The position numbers were made by a program, and so were the translations under genes. Shown here piece by piece: positions 35,512-43,792 of a stretch of DNA of 64,000 bases; the first letter of the stretch is position 1, and each line of letters opens with the position of its first letter. The notes under the pieces were generated by a model. The model had not been told where the DNA came from, made no database searches, and worked only from the letters and a program-made list of their open reading frames with translations. Source of the stretch: Candidatus Puniceispirillum sp. (lineage in GTDB: Bacteria > Pseudomonadota > Alphaproteobacteria > Caedimonadales > UBA1908); NCBI GenBank assembly GCA_013822015.1, contig PNJU01000010.1:62001-126000 (forward strand), read 5' to 3'.

Positions 35512-35532
35512 GGTCTCTCTTGGGGAGAGGCC
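35512..35532 (+). promoter_or_regulatory. Leader hairpin upstream of rpsU
   Basis: GGTCTCTC pairs with GAGAGGCC (one G-U) around a five-base loop, 36 bases before the rpsU start. A TATAGT at 35496-35501 could be the promoter -10, which would place the hairpin at the start of the transcript. It may stabilise the mRNA or take part in regulation. Confidence 0.35.
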
Positions 35533-35567
35533 TTATTCTCAAGCTAGAAAGGAGAGTGACATCTCTC

Positions 35568-35771
35568 GTGTTAGTTTATGTACGAGATAACAACGTTGAA
35601 CAAGCCATGCGTCTTCTTAAGAAGAAACTTCAAAGAGAAGGCGTTTTTCGCGAAATGAAGTTGCGACGGGACTTTGAAAAGCCCTGTGAGCGACGCAAGC
35701 GTGAAGCGGCTGAGTCCGTACGTCGTATGCGCAAGCTTTTGCGCAAGCGCTTCGAGCGTGACGGATACTAG
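35568..35771 (+). CDS. rpsU: 30S ribosomal protein S21
   Basis: A 67-residue basic protein of the small ribosomal subunit. GTG 35568 gives [20 protein letters not shown], matching the S21 N-terminus, followed by [19 protein letters not shown] and an Arg/Lys-rich tail. GGAGAG lies 11 bases upstream. A frame reaching 35520 would add residues not found in S21. A strong terminator follows 20 bases after the stop. Confidence 0.97.
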   Translation: MLVYVRDNNVEQAMRLLKKKLQREGVFREMKLRRDFEKPCERRKREAAESVRRMRKLLRKRFERDGY

Positions 35772-35791
35772 TTTGACGATGATGTCATAAG

Positions 35792-35822
35792 AAAAAACCC
35801 GGAAGAAATTCCGGGTTTTTTT
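35792..35822 (+). terminator. Rho-independent terminator of rpsU
   Basis: A 13-bp perfect stem (35792-35804 with 35809-35821), GAAA tetraloop and a run of seven T. Confidence 0.95.
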
Positions 35823-35894
35823 GTGGGCTCTTGAGGGCGCGTCGTTCTTTTGCTAGGAATGAAGGCATCATTTAGGAAAGACTGGAAAAAGACC

Positions 35895-36344
35895 ATGAAG
35901 AAAAAGTACCTGGTGCAAGTAGGACTCGTTTTGGCTGTGTGCCTGGCAGGATGCCAGTCGCGCATTGATTTACGCGGTAAAGATTTTGATCCCAAGGTGC
36001 TCACGGCCCTCAAGCCCGGTGTGACTACCCAGGAAGACATTTTGCGCCTTGTGGGTAGCCCGTCCACAAAAGCGGCCTTTGAAGATAACGTATGGGTCTA
36101 CGCCTATAAAGTGACGGAGACTACATCGTTTTTTGAACCCAAGGTCATTGACTCGTCCGTTGTGCGCATCTCCTTTGATAAAAGCGGCGTGGTGCAAGAG
36201 ATTACTCACCTGGATAGCCAAGGGCACCTCATCGAGCCCGTGCGCCGTGTGACAAAGAGCGCCTTGGAGGAAAAATCCTGGGCCGGTCAGATCTTTGGAA
36301 ACTTCGGCCGCCAGCGTAAAAAGAAAGATAAAGACGAGCAGTAA
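35895..36344 (+). CDS. BamE/SmpA/OmlA family outer-membrane lipoprotein
   Basis: A 149-residue lipoprotein of the beta-barrel assembly machinery type. ATG 35895 gives a short signal with lipobox LAGC (Cys near residue 18). The mature part shows the BamE pattern: LKPGVTTQEDILRLVGSPSTKAAFEDNVWVYAYKV, then a beta-strand pair and FDKSGVVQEITHL. The C-terminus is Lys-rich. It ends one base before the start of the methyltransferase gene, so the two are likely co-transcribed. Confidence 0.88.
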   Translation: MKKKYLVQVGLVLAVCLAGCQSRIDLRGKDFDPKVLTALKPGVTTQEDILRLVGSPSTKAAFEDNVWVYAYKVTETTSFFEPKVIDSSVVRISFDKSGVVQEITHLDSQGHLIEPVRRVTKSALEEKSWAGQIFGNFGRQRKKKDKDEQ

Positions 36345-36345
36345 A

Positions 36346-37245
36346 ATGCGCATGACGGGGTGGACTTTTCTGAAGGGGTTATTTCTGGTGGGTCTTGTGA
36401 GCACTTCCCTTGCAAGTGGCACTCAAGAAGAGTCAGATGGCGCGCCAACTTACCACCTGCGCACCGGTGAGCGCGCCGCCGCCCCTCTCCAACAGCAGCA
36501 TGATATGATTCTATCTGATCTTGAGGCCATCCTTAAGGAGTGTGGCCTTAAAGAAGGTATGCGCGTGTGGGATTTGGGCTGTGGGACGGGGACCCTGACG
36601 CGTTTGTTGGCTGAAAAGGTCGGCCCATCGGGTCATGTCTGGGCCCTTGATTTTAGTAAGGCGCAGCTGGATGTGGCACGCGCGACCCTTCAAGAGGACG
36701 GCTACACCAATGTGACCTTTGTGCAGCATGACCTGACCCAGCCCTTTGCCATTAAGGAGGATCAAAAAGGGGACTTTCTTGTCTCGCGGTTTGTCCTCAT
36801 GCACCTCGAGGCACCCAAAGAGGCAGTGGGTCTTATGCGTGACTACGTCAAGCAAGGGGGCGCTTGCCTTTTGATGGAGCCAGATAACAGTCGCAATAGT
36901 CTAGCGCGTCCATGTGAACAGGCGCAGTCATTTCGCAAGACGCTTTTAGAAGTTGGGGAAAAGGCAGGTTTAGACTACTCCCTGGGCGCGCGTCTTGCCT
37001 GTCTGTGCGAAGGGGTGTGGCAAGTCAAAAGTGTCCGCGAGAAATGTTACCAAAATAACGCGACAGGGACACAAAAACTCTGGCGTGCACGCTTGGAGGA
37101 GATGGAAGAAAAGTTACTGGCCTCGGGAATGGCAACCCAAGGGCAAATTGATGGGTGGCGTCACATGATTGACAACCTCTCAAGCAAAGAAGAAGGATGG
37201 TACTCATCGGCGCTCCTTTATTATGTGCACGGTGTCAAAGAATAG
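36346..37245 (+). CDS. SAM-dependent methyltransferase with N-terminal export signal
   Basis: A 299-residue class I methyltransferase. The SAM-binding motif I is VWDLGCGTGTLTRLLAEKVG near residue 80, followed by the acidic motif (VWALDFSKAQLD) and motif IV-like LVSRFVLMHLEAP. The protein starts MRMTGWTFLKGLFLVGLVSTSLASG, which reads as a signal peptide or anchor, unusual for a SAM-using enzyme. ATG 36346 follows the bamE-like stop directly; a longer frame starting at 36295 overlaps that gene. Substrate unknown. The stop is the start of the repeat at 37245. Confidence 0.85.
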   Translation: MRMTGWTFLKGLFLVGLVSTSLASGTQEESDGAPTYHLRTGERAAAPLQQQHDMILSDLEAILKECGLKEGMRVWDLGCGTGTLTRLLAEKVGPSGHVWALDFSKAQLDVARATLQEDGYTNVTFVQHDLTQPFAIKEDQKGDFLVSRFVLMHLEAPKEAVGLMRDYVKQGGACLLMEPDNSRNSLARPCEQAQSFRKTLLEVGEKAGLDYSLGARLACLCEGVWQVKSVREKCYQNNATGTQKLWRARLEEMEEKLLASGMATQGQIDGWRHMIDNLSSKEEGWYSSALLYYVHGVKE

Positions 37246-37399
37246 ATCTAGCGCAAGTCCTTTAAAATGGTGATAAAGCCCGGCGTCGGGATAAGCCGTG
37301 CTCACGTGATGAATATGTAAGCTCCGCTCGGCTTGCCATCGCCCTTCCTAATGGCTGGCTTTTAAATGCTTTTGTGCGATCATTTTGTTCAGATTTAGC
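37245..37399 (+). repeat. Second repeat family, copy A
   Basis: About 155 bases matching 44614-44867 with that copy's internal insertion removed. Shared blocks are GCGCAA..CCTTTAAAATG, CGTCGGGATAAGCCGTGCTCAC, TTTTAAATGCTTTTG and AGATTTAGC at the end. It starts immediately after the methyltransferase stop. It has no coding capacity; AAGCCG/CGGCTT gives an internal dyad. It may be a small mobile repeat or a conserved 3' element, with copy number in the genome unknown. Confidence 0.75.
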
Positions 37400-37513
37400 T
37401 ATACTCTCTTTACTAAAATAACAATATGAATTCATCAGTCGTAAATTTGTCTTTAACTGACAATTAGTCTTGTTGTGTTACTGTTTTTAGGAGTTGCGCA
37501 CAGGAGGCACGCG

Positions 37514-38749
37514 ATGATTTACATTTTTTTTACGAAAGATGAATCCTTTGATTTTGAGCTGGCGCCTCTTTGTGAAAAAGGCTCCAGACGCGTGGTTGTT
37601 CTGCCAGAGGTGTTGTACATCCAAGATAAGGCTCAACTGGATGCGTTTTTTACGGATGTCGTCCTGACCGAAAACTTCGATTTTGAGTCCATTGAGGCCA
37701 TTGTAGATGCGCAAGTGTCGGCGCATCCCTTTGAAGAGCTTGTCCTTTTGACTTGTGATGAAGACTTTATGCTGAGTGTTGCGCGGTTACGTGAAAAGTA
37801 CGGCGTTGTGGGGGACGGCGTAGAGGTTGTGACGCGTTTCACCCACAAGGATCAGATGAAGGATTATCTGCGCGCACGCGCCCCAGCCGTTGATTTGCCG
37901 CGCTTTGAGCTCTTTGACGCGAAGACCTTCAAGCGTGTGAACGGGCATTATTTGGCGCACATTGAGGATTATTTGCACTTTCCCGTGTTCGTCAAACCCA
38001 TCAATCAGTGCGCAACCAATAACGCTGCTAAACTCACCTCCCAGGAGGAGCTCAGGTCCTGGTGCACCTCCCACATACGCGACAAGACAATCTATGAGTT
38101 TGATGAGTTTATTGACGGGGAGCTCTACCACTGTGACACGGTTAAGGTGGATGGGCGTATCGCTTCTGTTTTTGTGTCGCGCTATAACAAGCCCTGCTTT
38201 GACTTTATGGCGGGTAACATGCGCGCCAGTATCCTCCTGCCCTTTGATTCACACGACTACGAGATCTTGCGCGCCTTTAATGATGAGGTGCTCAAGGGTC
38301 TGGATACGCCAGACAACGCCGTGACCCACCTGGAGGTGTTTCGCACCAAGGAGGGGCGCACTATTTTCTTAGAGATTGGTCTTCGCCCACCCGGCGCCAA
38401 CATCCCAAAAATGTACACAAAGTGTTTGGGCGTTAATATTCAGGAAGCGCACTTTTTGATGCAACTGCATCAAAAACCCGAGACACAGGTTAAGCAAGAG
38501 TACTTTGGAGCCATGTGTGATTTTCCCATCATGGGAGGCGTTGTGGACGCCCATAACCCGCTGCCAGCCCTTGAGAGCCAAACGGAGCTCACATGGTTCA
38601 TTGAGCCAGGGCAAAAAGTGCACGCATCACGCAACGTTGTTGAGCGTTCGTGCATGCTGATGCTTTTACATAAAGACCAAGAAGCTGTAGAGCGCGACAT
38701 CACAAAGCTTGGCGCATGGCAGAGTTGTACGTACCGACCCCTTGCATGA
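37514..38749 (+). CDS. ATP-grasp domain enzyme
   Basis: A 411-residue protein with a central ATP-grasp fold. ATG 37514 has CAGGAGG six bases upstream. ATP-grasp landmarks are FPVFVKPINQCATNN near residue 155, IYEFDEFIDGELYHCDTVKVDG near 200, and the metal-binding C-terminal block HLEVFRTKEGRTIFLEIGLRPPGANI near residue 275. The N-terminal 100 residues form a substrate-recognition domain of unknown specificity. It resembles carboxylate-amine ligases such as L-amino acid ligases and carnosine synthase-like enzymes; the product cannot be predicted. It stands alone between a repeat and a secreted orphan. Confidence 0.88.
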   Translation: MIYIFFTKDESFDFELAPLCEKGSRRVVVLPEVLYIQDKAQLDAFFTDVVLTENFDFESIEAIVDAQVSAHPFEELVLLTCDEDFMLSVARLREKYGVVGDGVEVVTRFTHKDQMKDYLRARAPAVDLPRFELFDAKTFKRVNGHYLAHIEDYLHFPVFVKPINQCATNNAAKLTSQEELRSWCTSHIRDKTIYEFDEFIDGELYHCDTVKVDGRIASVFVSRYNKPCFDFMAGNMRASILLPFDSHDYEILRAFNDEVLKGLDTPDNAVTHLEVFRTKEGRTIFLEIGLRPPGANIPKMYTKCLGVNIQEAHFLMQLHQKPETQVKQEYFGAMCDFPIMGGVVDAHNPLPALESQTELTWFIEPGQKVHASRNVVERSCMLMLLHKDQEAVERDITKLGAWQSCTYRPLA

Positions 38750-38759
38750 GGGGTCGTTT
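38735..38759 (+). terminator. Hairpin overlapping the end of the ATP-grasp gene
   Basis: An 8-bp perfect stem CGACCCCT/AGGGGTCG (38735-38742 with 38749-38756) with six-base loop spans the stop codon and is followed by TTT. It may terminate the transcript. Confidence 0.5.
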
Positions 38760-38907
38760 GCAGGTGGCGCCTTTTCGGCGCACTCTTTGTTTTTAATCAT
38801 TTATTTTGTCATTTTTCCAATAAGGGATTGTTTTGTTTCAAAACATGTACTATCAAGTGCTTAGCTAAAACACTTTGTAAACCCCTCCCAGTGAAAGGAC
38901 GAACCCG

Positions 38908-39564
38908 TTGAAGACAATCTTGTGTGGGCTTATGGTCATGCTCTGCGTATCAAGCCACAGCCTTGCATCCCACCAAAATGAGGTGGACGATAATGGAATG
39001 GTCTGCACCGAGATATTTGCAACGTCGGCGTTTTGGAGAGGGGAGAATGAAATCGCATCACTCAAAAGGGGCGTGGCGCATTACAAGGAGCGTCTTTTGG
39101 AGCTCGCCCAAGCGGATCCAGCCATTGAGGTTCAGTACGCACAGTTTGTGGCGGAAGAATATGAGCCACGTGCTTATCTCGATCGCACCTCCAATCCTCA
39201 GGACCTCTACAGCGTGCTGCGTGAGGGCATCAAAAGTGTGACCAATTGCTCCACTACCAAAACACTTGTTGGGGTCGCTAAAACGATATTGGACGCACGC
39301 ATGGAAATTGCCCTTGGTGACCCCCGCGCAAATCCCTATGACACGATTAAGTTAAAAGCAGCCCTTTGCAAAGAATACGCATCTAAAATTCAAGCACTTG
39401 ATCGCATCTTGGCCAAAGATGACAGGGACAGTGCTAAATGTGCGCTCAGATGCGAGAATGCCCTTCTTGACGACATGATGGGCTACATAAGGGCGCGTGT
39501 GAGCGTTTTTAATGAATGTCGCGCGAAGAGACTTTTTCTGGAGAAGCTTCAGGCGCGCTCATAG
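38908..39564 (+). CDS. Secreted helical protein of unknown function
   Basis: A 218-residue protein from a TTG start at 38908 with GAAAGGAC eight bases upstream. A signal peptide (KTILCGLMVMLCVSSHSLAS) precedes an all-alpha, charged domain with six Cys (e.g. VTNCSTTK, ALCKEYASK, CALRCENALL, NECRAKR), which could form disulphides. No family is recognised. Its end overlaps the convergent broken MFS gene by 56 bases. Confidence 0.65.
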   Translation: MKTILCGLMVMLCVSSHSLASHQNEVDDNGMVCTEIFATSAFWRGENEIASLKRGVAHYKERLLELAQADPAIEVQYAQFVAEEYEPRAYLDRTSNPQDLYSVLREGIKSVTNCSTTKTLVGVAKTILDARMEIALGDPRANPYDTIKLKAALCKEYASKIQALDRILAKDDRDSAKCALRCENALLDDMMGYIRARVSVFNECRAKRLFLEKLQARS

Positions 39565-40932
39565 GGTGCTCCTTTTGCATAAATACAGCGCACAGCACGA
39601 GGGCAAGGGTGTAGATGGCCACATTCACCAGCATCATATGCTGTAAGGCAAACGCGCTGATGGAGGCGACGGCCCCATCCAGGTCAGGCGCCCAGGATGG
39701 GACCGTCCCCATGGACAGGTTCGTTGCCTTTTCAAGGAGCTGAGCCATGGGGATGTATGTGCTTTTAGAAAGGGGCAAGAAAGACTTCTCAAGAAGCCAT
39801 GTGTAACCCATTGTGGCCACAACAATGCCCAGCGTATTGCCCACCAATGACACCATCAAAAAGAGGCTGGCCGCAAAGGTTGCCGACGCGTCGGGGACAA
39901 AACGCCCAAGAGACGATTCAAGGCTCGAAAAGGCCACGCCCATGCCAACGCCGAGTACAACCAGGCATAACAAAAGCCACATGTTAACACCCACAGGCAT
40001 CCACGCAAAAAGCATGCTTCCCGCAATGAGGGTCGCAAATGAAAAAATGTTCAGCGTAAGGAAATTGCGCTTATAAAGAACCCGTCCCATGAGCAAGGCG
40101 TAGATGCAAAAGGAGCTGACCAAGACCAGGAAGAGAAGGGCCGTTTGCAGCGGGGTGAGTTTGCAAGCAATTTGTAAATAGAGGAATAAAATAAAAAGGG
40201 AAGACGTATAGCCGAACCCTTATCATTTGATAATGCGTCACTCGTCGCTCGTGTATCCCTACACACGTCACTTGCCTCGTTTTCTGTTATCAAATTAAAC
40301 TGTTCTAGCTATATAGCTGAGCTGCTCGAGATCTTTAGTGAAGACAAGGACAAGTCCACACAAAAGACAAATCGGTGTGTTGATCAAAAAGATGCTGTGC
40401 CAAGAGATCACCTCTAAGAGAATCCCCCCAAAAAAGGGCCAACAGCCATCCCAAGACCGCTCCACAAGCACAGGCTGCCAATGGCACGGCTGTGGTGCGT
40501 ATGGTGAAAATAGAGGCGGATAATCCCGTAAAGTGTTGGAAAGTAAAGCCCCGTTCCAATGCCTTGGAGAATTCTGGCGCCAATCAAGACCCAAGGGCTT
40601 TGCGACATGCCCGCAACCAAGGAAGCCACTGCAAAAATCGTCATCCCAAAAAGACAAAGAAGCCGTTTACTGGCAGCGTCGGCATAGAAGCCCGCAGGGA
40701 TGACAACCAGCGCCCAGGCAAGGTCATAGGCGCTCATGATCCACTGGGATGTCGTGAGGGTGGTTTTGAGATGATAGGTGATGTGGGGCAGGGCAAGATT
40801 GATAGCCGTATGGTCAATGTAAAGGACGGATGTCAGGAGCCCTAAGGTCATAAGCAAGAGTGCTCTCTTGAATCGATTGAAGAAAGGCTCCCTCAACGGG
40901 AGAGATGAAAAGTCCAGTGGTGGTGCGCTCAT
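39509..40932 (-). pseudogene. Broken MFS transporter gene (frameshift plus repeat insertion)
   Basis: Three minus-strand fragments add up to one major-facilitator transporter. Fragment 1 (40932-40414) has an N-terminal region of DHA2-like character (YIDHTAINLALPHI, SAYDLAWALVVIPAGFYADAASKR, ARILQGIGTGLYFPTLYG) and stops in GPFLGGFS. A one-base loss in the six-C run at 40434-40439 explains the stop, since the next frame continues as GGILLEVISWHSIFLINTPI. That frame is cut by the 107-bp repeat at 40207-40313. After it, SSLFILFLYLQIACKLTPLQ to the end (stop 39509) continues in the same phase. Removing 105 bases restores LSYTSSLF. A loop or helices in the middle also appear short. Confidence 0.85.
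40207..40313 (+). repeat. 107-bp palindromic insertion element, copy 2 (inside the MFS gene)
   Basis: Same length and ends as copies 1 and 3. The flanks read GACG-TATAGCC...GCTATA-TAGCTGAG; deleting the element with one TA leaves GACGTATAGCTGAG, which reads in frame through the MFS gene. This gives a reconstructed empty site with TA (possibly TATA) duplication. Confidence 0.9.
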
Positions 40933-41129
40933 ACAAGGAGGATAATTTGTGCCTCATAGACAATTATAGTATGTGCATAATTAACAAATCGCAAAAACGG
41001 GATACAAAGAGCTCACTTTGCGACGTGTTGGACTTGAGGAGTAATGCATGAGTACGTGACAAAGCTTGGCCAGATCCACGGAACACGGTATTATCTGGGC
41101 ACAAAACCCCTATAACGTGGTCGCTTTCC

Positions 41130-43370
41130 ATGGGATTAAAAATGAAGTACGCAGCGCTCTTTTGTTTTGTGGCGATCTGGTTGTATTCCCTCACGCAGCC
41201 CCTTTACACGCCCACGGCTATCCCCGTTGGCACCCATCTTTATCCTTATCCAAAGGTCATCGCGCACAAAGCGATTACGTCCCAGGGTTACCCAGGGAAT
41301 AGCTTGTCCGCTATTCAAGACGCCCTGTCTACGATGGTGGATGGCATCGAGGTGGACGTGAGGATGTCCAAGGACGGTGTCCTCTTTTTATACCACGGCG
41401 ATACCCTTGAGGATTATACGGATCACAAAGGGCGTCCTGAAGATGCTACCTGGGCTGTTCTGTCCCAGGCCAAGTACAAAAATACCGAAGAAAAACTTGT
41501 CTCCCTCGATGCTTTTTTTGCGCTTGTTGGGACACAAAAAACCATTTTTCTAGACATGAAGTCTCCCCACGTCTTTGACAAGGTCTTTGCGCAGCGGATT
41601 GTGGAGGCCATTGTGCAGCACGGTCTCAAAGAAAATGTCTTTGTAGAATCCTTCAATCCTGTGACCCTTGCACTCATAAGATTGCAGCGACGTGATATTA
41701 TGCTGATGTACGACTTTACCGATAACACAGTCGCCTTTGGGGAGGAGTCCCAAGAGCAATTTAACCGCATCCCTTGGCTCCTCACAACCCACTGGGTACA
41801 AAAACAAGTGCGTCGCATCATTCGGCCAGATCTTTTAGGGGCTCGCTTTAATTTAGATCCAGACACGCAGCGCGCACTCATTGAAAAAGGCTATCCCATT
41901 ATCAGTTGGACCGTTGATGACCCTAAAGTGGCGAAAACGCTCTTTGCATCAGGCGTAAAGGGTCTTCAAAGTAACAAACCGCAACTTATAGAAAGTGTCT
42001 TACAAGAAACAACAAAACGACTTTTTGACGCGGGAGGGAGCCAAGGAGTTACTCAGTCTATGGTGAACGTGACCCGCATAGAGGATATTGAGCGCGCCGT
42101 CGCGTCGGCACGCAAATCGGGTGCAACCATAAGCGTTGGCGGGCGAAGACACTCCATGGGTGGTCAAACCCTTTGCGATGGGTGCGTGTTTTTGAACATG
42201 CTGCCTTTGAATGATGTTGTCTATCACCCACAAACAAAGACCGTCACCGTTCAGTCTGGTGCTACCTGGCAAAAGGTTCAAGAGACACTTGCGCGTCATG
42301 GCAGGAGCGTCAAAGTGATGCAATCTGACAATATCTTTACCGTTGGAGGATCCATCAGCGTCAATGTACATGGTTGGCAAGTTGGCTCACCGCCCATGGC
42401 AGACACGATTGTGGGTCTGCGTATCGTGGACGCTTATGGTGCGGTCCAGAGCCTTTCTCCTACAAAAAACCCCTCTCTTTTCAAGTGCGTGATAGGTGGA
42501 TACGGTCTTTTCGGCGTGATTGTGGACGCCGAGCTTCAAACAGTTCCAAACACTCTGGTGACCTTCGGTGCCTATTTTACGGATATGGCACACTTTGATA
42601 CCCTCTTTACAAACGTCGTTACCAAAAATCCAAAAGTTGAGCTTGCTTACGCCAGGCTGTCTTTGGATCCAACGCACTTTTTAGATGAAGTGGGTCTTTT
42701 TTGGTATGAAACGATCGATGAAGCATCCCACCCACACACCATTGCCCCAGAAAAACTGGTGGCCTTGAAGCGTGCTCTGTTTAGGCTGTCCCAGTACCAT
42801 AGTGCTGGCAAAACCCTGCGCTGGCAGGCGGAAAAAACCTATGCAAGGCAGCTTGCTCAAGGAAAGGGCGTCCTTAGTCGCAACGATGCCATGAATACGG
42901 ATATTCATATCCTTTGGCCGCTCTATGGTACAAGTAAGGATATCCTGCACGAATATTTTATCCCGAAGAGCTGTGCTTATGACTTTGTTCAATATCTCAA
43001 AAAACGTGTGCACGCCCACGGCATTAACCTTCTCAACGTCACCATCAGGGAGGTTAAGAAGGACACCCTTTCAGCCCTATCCTACGCCAAACAGGACATG
43101 TATGGTTTTGTATGCTTGTTTTCCCAGGGCGTAACGCCACAAGATGAGCGCGCCATGGATGTCTTCACCAAATCGTTGATTGATGACACCCTTGACCTTG
43201 GCGGGACTTTTTATCTTCCCTACCGGCTTCATTATTCGGGCGAACAGCTTTCACGAGCCTATCCTGAGATTCACCAGTGGGTTCAACAAAAAAAGCGATA
43301 TGACCCAACACTTCTTTTCCAAAGCCAGTTCTTCGCGCATATTGTTGCAACTGTGGGGCCCAGAGAATAA
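41130..43370 (+). CDS. Fusion of glycerophosphodiester phosphodiesterase and FAD-linked oxidase
   Basis: A 746-residue two-domain protein. After a membrane or signal segment (residues 1-25) comes a GDPD TIM barrel (about 40-295) with the catalytic IAHKA..., GIEVDVRMSKDGVLFLYHGDTLEDYTD and FLDMK motifs and C-terminal ISWTVDDP. From about residue 305 a PCMH-type FAD-binding domain follows (VTRIEDIERAVASARKSGATISVGGRRHSMGGQT), with QSGATWQKVQETLARHGRSV and GGSISVNVHG, then a C-terminal substrate domain related to DprE1 or aldonolactone oxidases. The histidine in GRRHS could be the flavin attachment site. ATG 41142 is an alternative start. Partner and substrate unknown. Confidence 0.9.
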   Translation: MGLKMKYAALFCFVAIWLYSLTQPLYTPTAIPVGTHLYPYPKVIAHKAITSQGYPGNSLSAIQDALSTMVDGIEVDVRMSKDGVLFLYHGDTLEDYTDHKGRPEDATWAVLSQAKYKNTEEKLVSLDAFFALVGTQKTIFLDMKSPHVFDKVFAQRIVEAIVQHGLKENVFVESFNPVTLALIRLQRRDIMLMYDFTDNTVAFGEESQEQFNRIPWLLTTHWVQKQVRRIIRPDLLGARFNLDPDTQRALIEKGYPIISWTVDDPKVAKTLFASGVKGLQSNKPQLIESVLQETTKRLFDAGGSQGVTQSMVNVTRIEDIERAVASARKSGATISVGGRRHSMGGQTLCDGCVFLNMLPLNDVVYHPQTKTVTVQSGATWQKVQETLARHGRSVKVMQSDNIFTVGGSISVNVHGWQVGSPPMADTIVGLRIVDAYGAVQSLSPTKNPSLFKCVIGGYGLFGVIVDAELQTVPNTLVTFGAYFTDMAHFDTLFTNVVTKNPKVELAYARLSLDPTHFLDEVGLFWYETIDEASHPHTIAPEKLVALKRALFRLSQYHSAGKTLRWQAEKTYARQLAQGKGVLSRNDAMNTDIHILWPLYGTSKDILHEYFIPKSCAYDFVQYLKKRVHAHGINLLNVTIREVKKDTLSALSYAKQDMYGFVCLFSQGVTPQDERAMDVFTKSLIDDTLDLGGTFYLPYRLHYSGEQLSRAYPEIHQWVQQKKRYDPTLLFQSQFFAHIVATVGPRE

Positions 43371-43604
43371 CCGCCCACTAAAGAGCTGTTATGGTGTGCC
43401 GTGACAGGAGTCGCGCGCTATGTGCGCAGAGCAGGGGGCGCTTTGCAACCTCATATCACGAAGTCGCATCTCGTGGAATCACGCGTGGGAAAAGCCCTTA
43501 TAAAGACGCAAATCAGTGATTGCCTGGGCCAATCTAGCGTTTCATTTATATCCCTTCCCTTGAGATTCTTTTGCATTTTTTGACAACCCGAGCTATGATA
43601 ATAG
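43371..43604. other. Spacer upstream of 6S RNA
   Basis: About 230 bases without an ORF of note. It should hold the 6S promoter: TTGACA at 43580-43585 and TATGAT/GATAAT around 43594-43602 are present but with shorter-than-standard spacing, so the exact promoter is not resolved. Confidence 0.35.
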
Positions 43605-43765
43605 AAGGAGCTGCGGCTTTGCGTGAGGGTTATTTCCCTGGGGCCGATATAAATCCTTAAGGGAGCTGTCCCTGCCAAGATCTGCGGATTTTGGCATATG
43701 GCACCCACCTGCTTACGCGGGCCACGTGAGGATCTGATACCCAACGATTGCTGCGGCTCCGCTTT
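43605..43765 (+). ncRNA. ssrS: 6S RNA
   Basis: 6S RNA binds RNA polymerase holoenzyme by mimicking an open promoter. The ends GGAGCTGCGGC (43607-43617) and GCTGCGGCTCC (43750-43760) pair as a long closing stem with G-U pairs. The 5' side has CCCTGGGGCCGATAT (the E. coli equivalent is CCCTGAGCCGATATT), next to the central bubble. The apex is a 10-bp hairpin, TGCCAAGATC/GATTTTGGCA. Size (about 160 nt) and position just before a YmdB-type gene fit alphaproteobacteria, where the order zapA-ssrS-ygfA-ymdB is common. The ygfA gene is missing here. Ends are approximate. Confidence 0.75.
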
Positions 43766-43792
43766 CTTTGATCACTAGGAGAAAAACGCGCT

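Noticed and set aside
40940-40970. AAGGAGG followed by GTG on the plus strand
   Set aside because: The frame stops after six codons, so no gene is supported.
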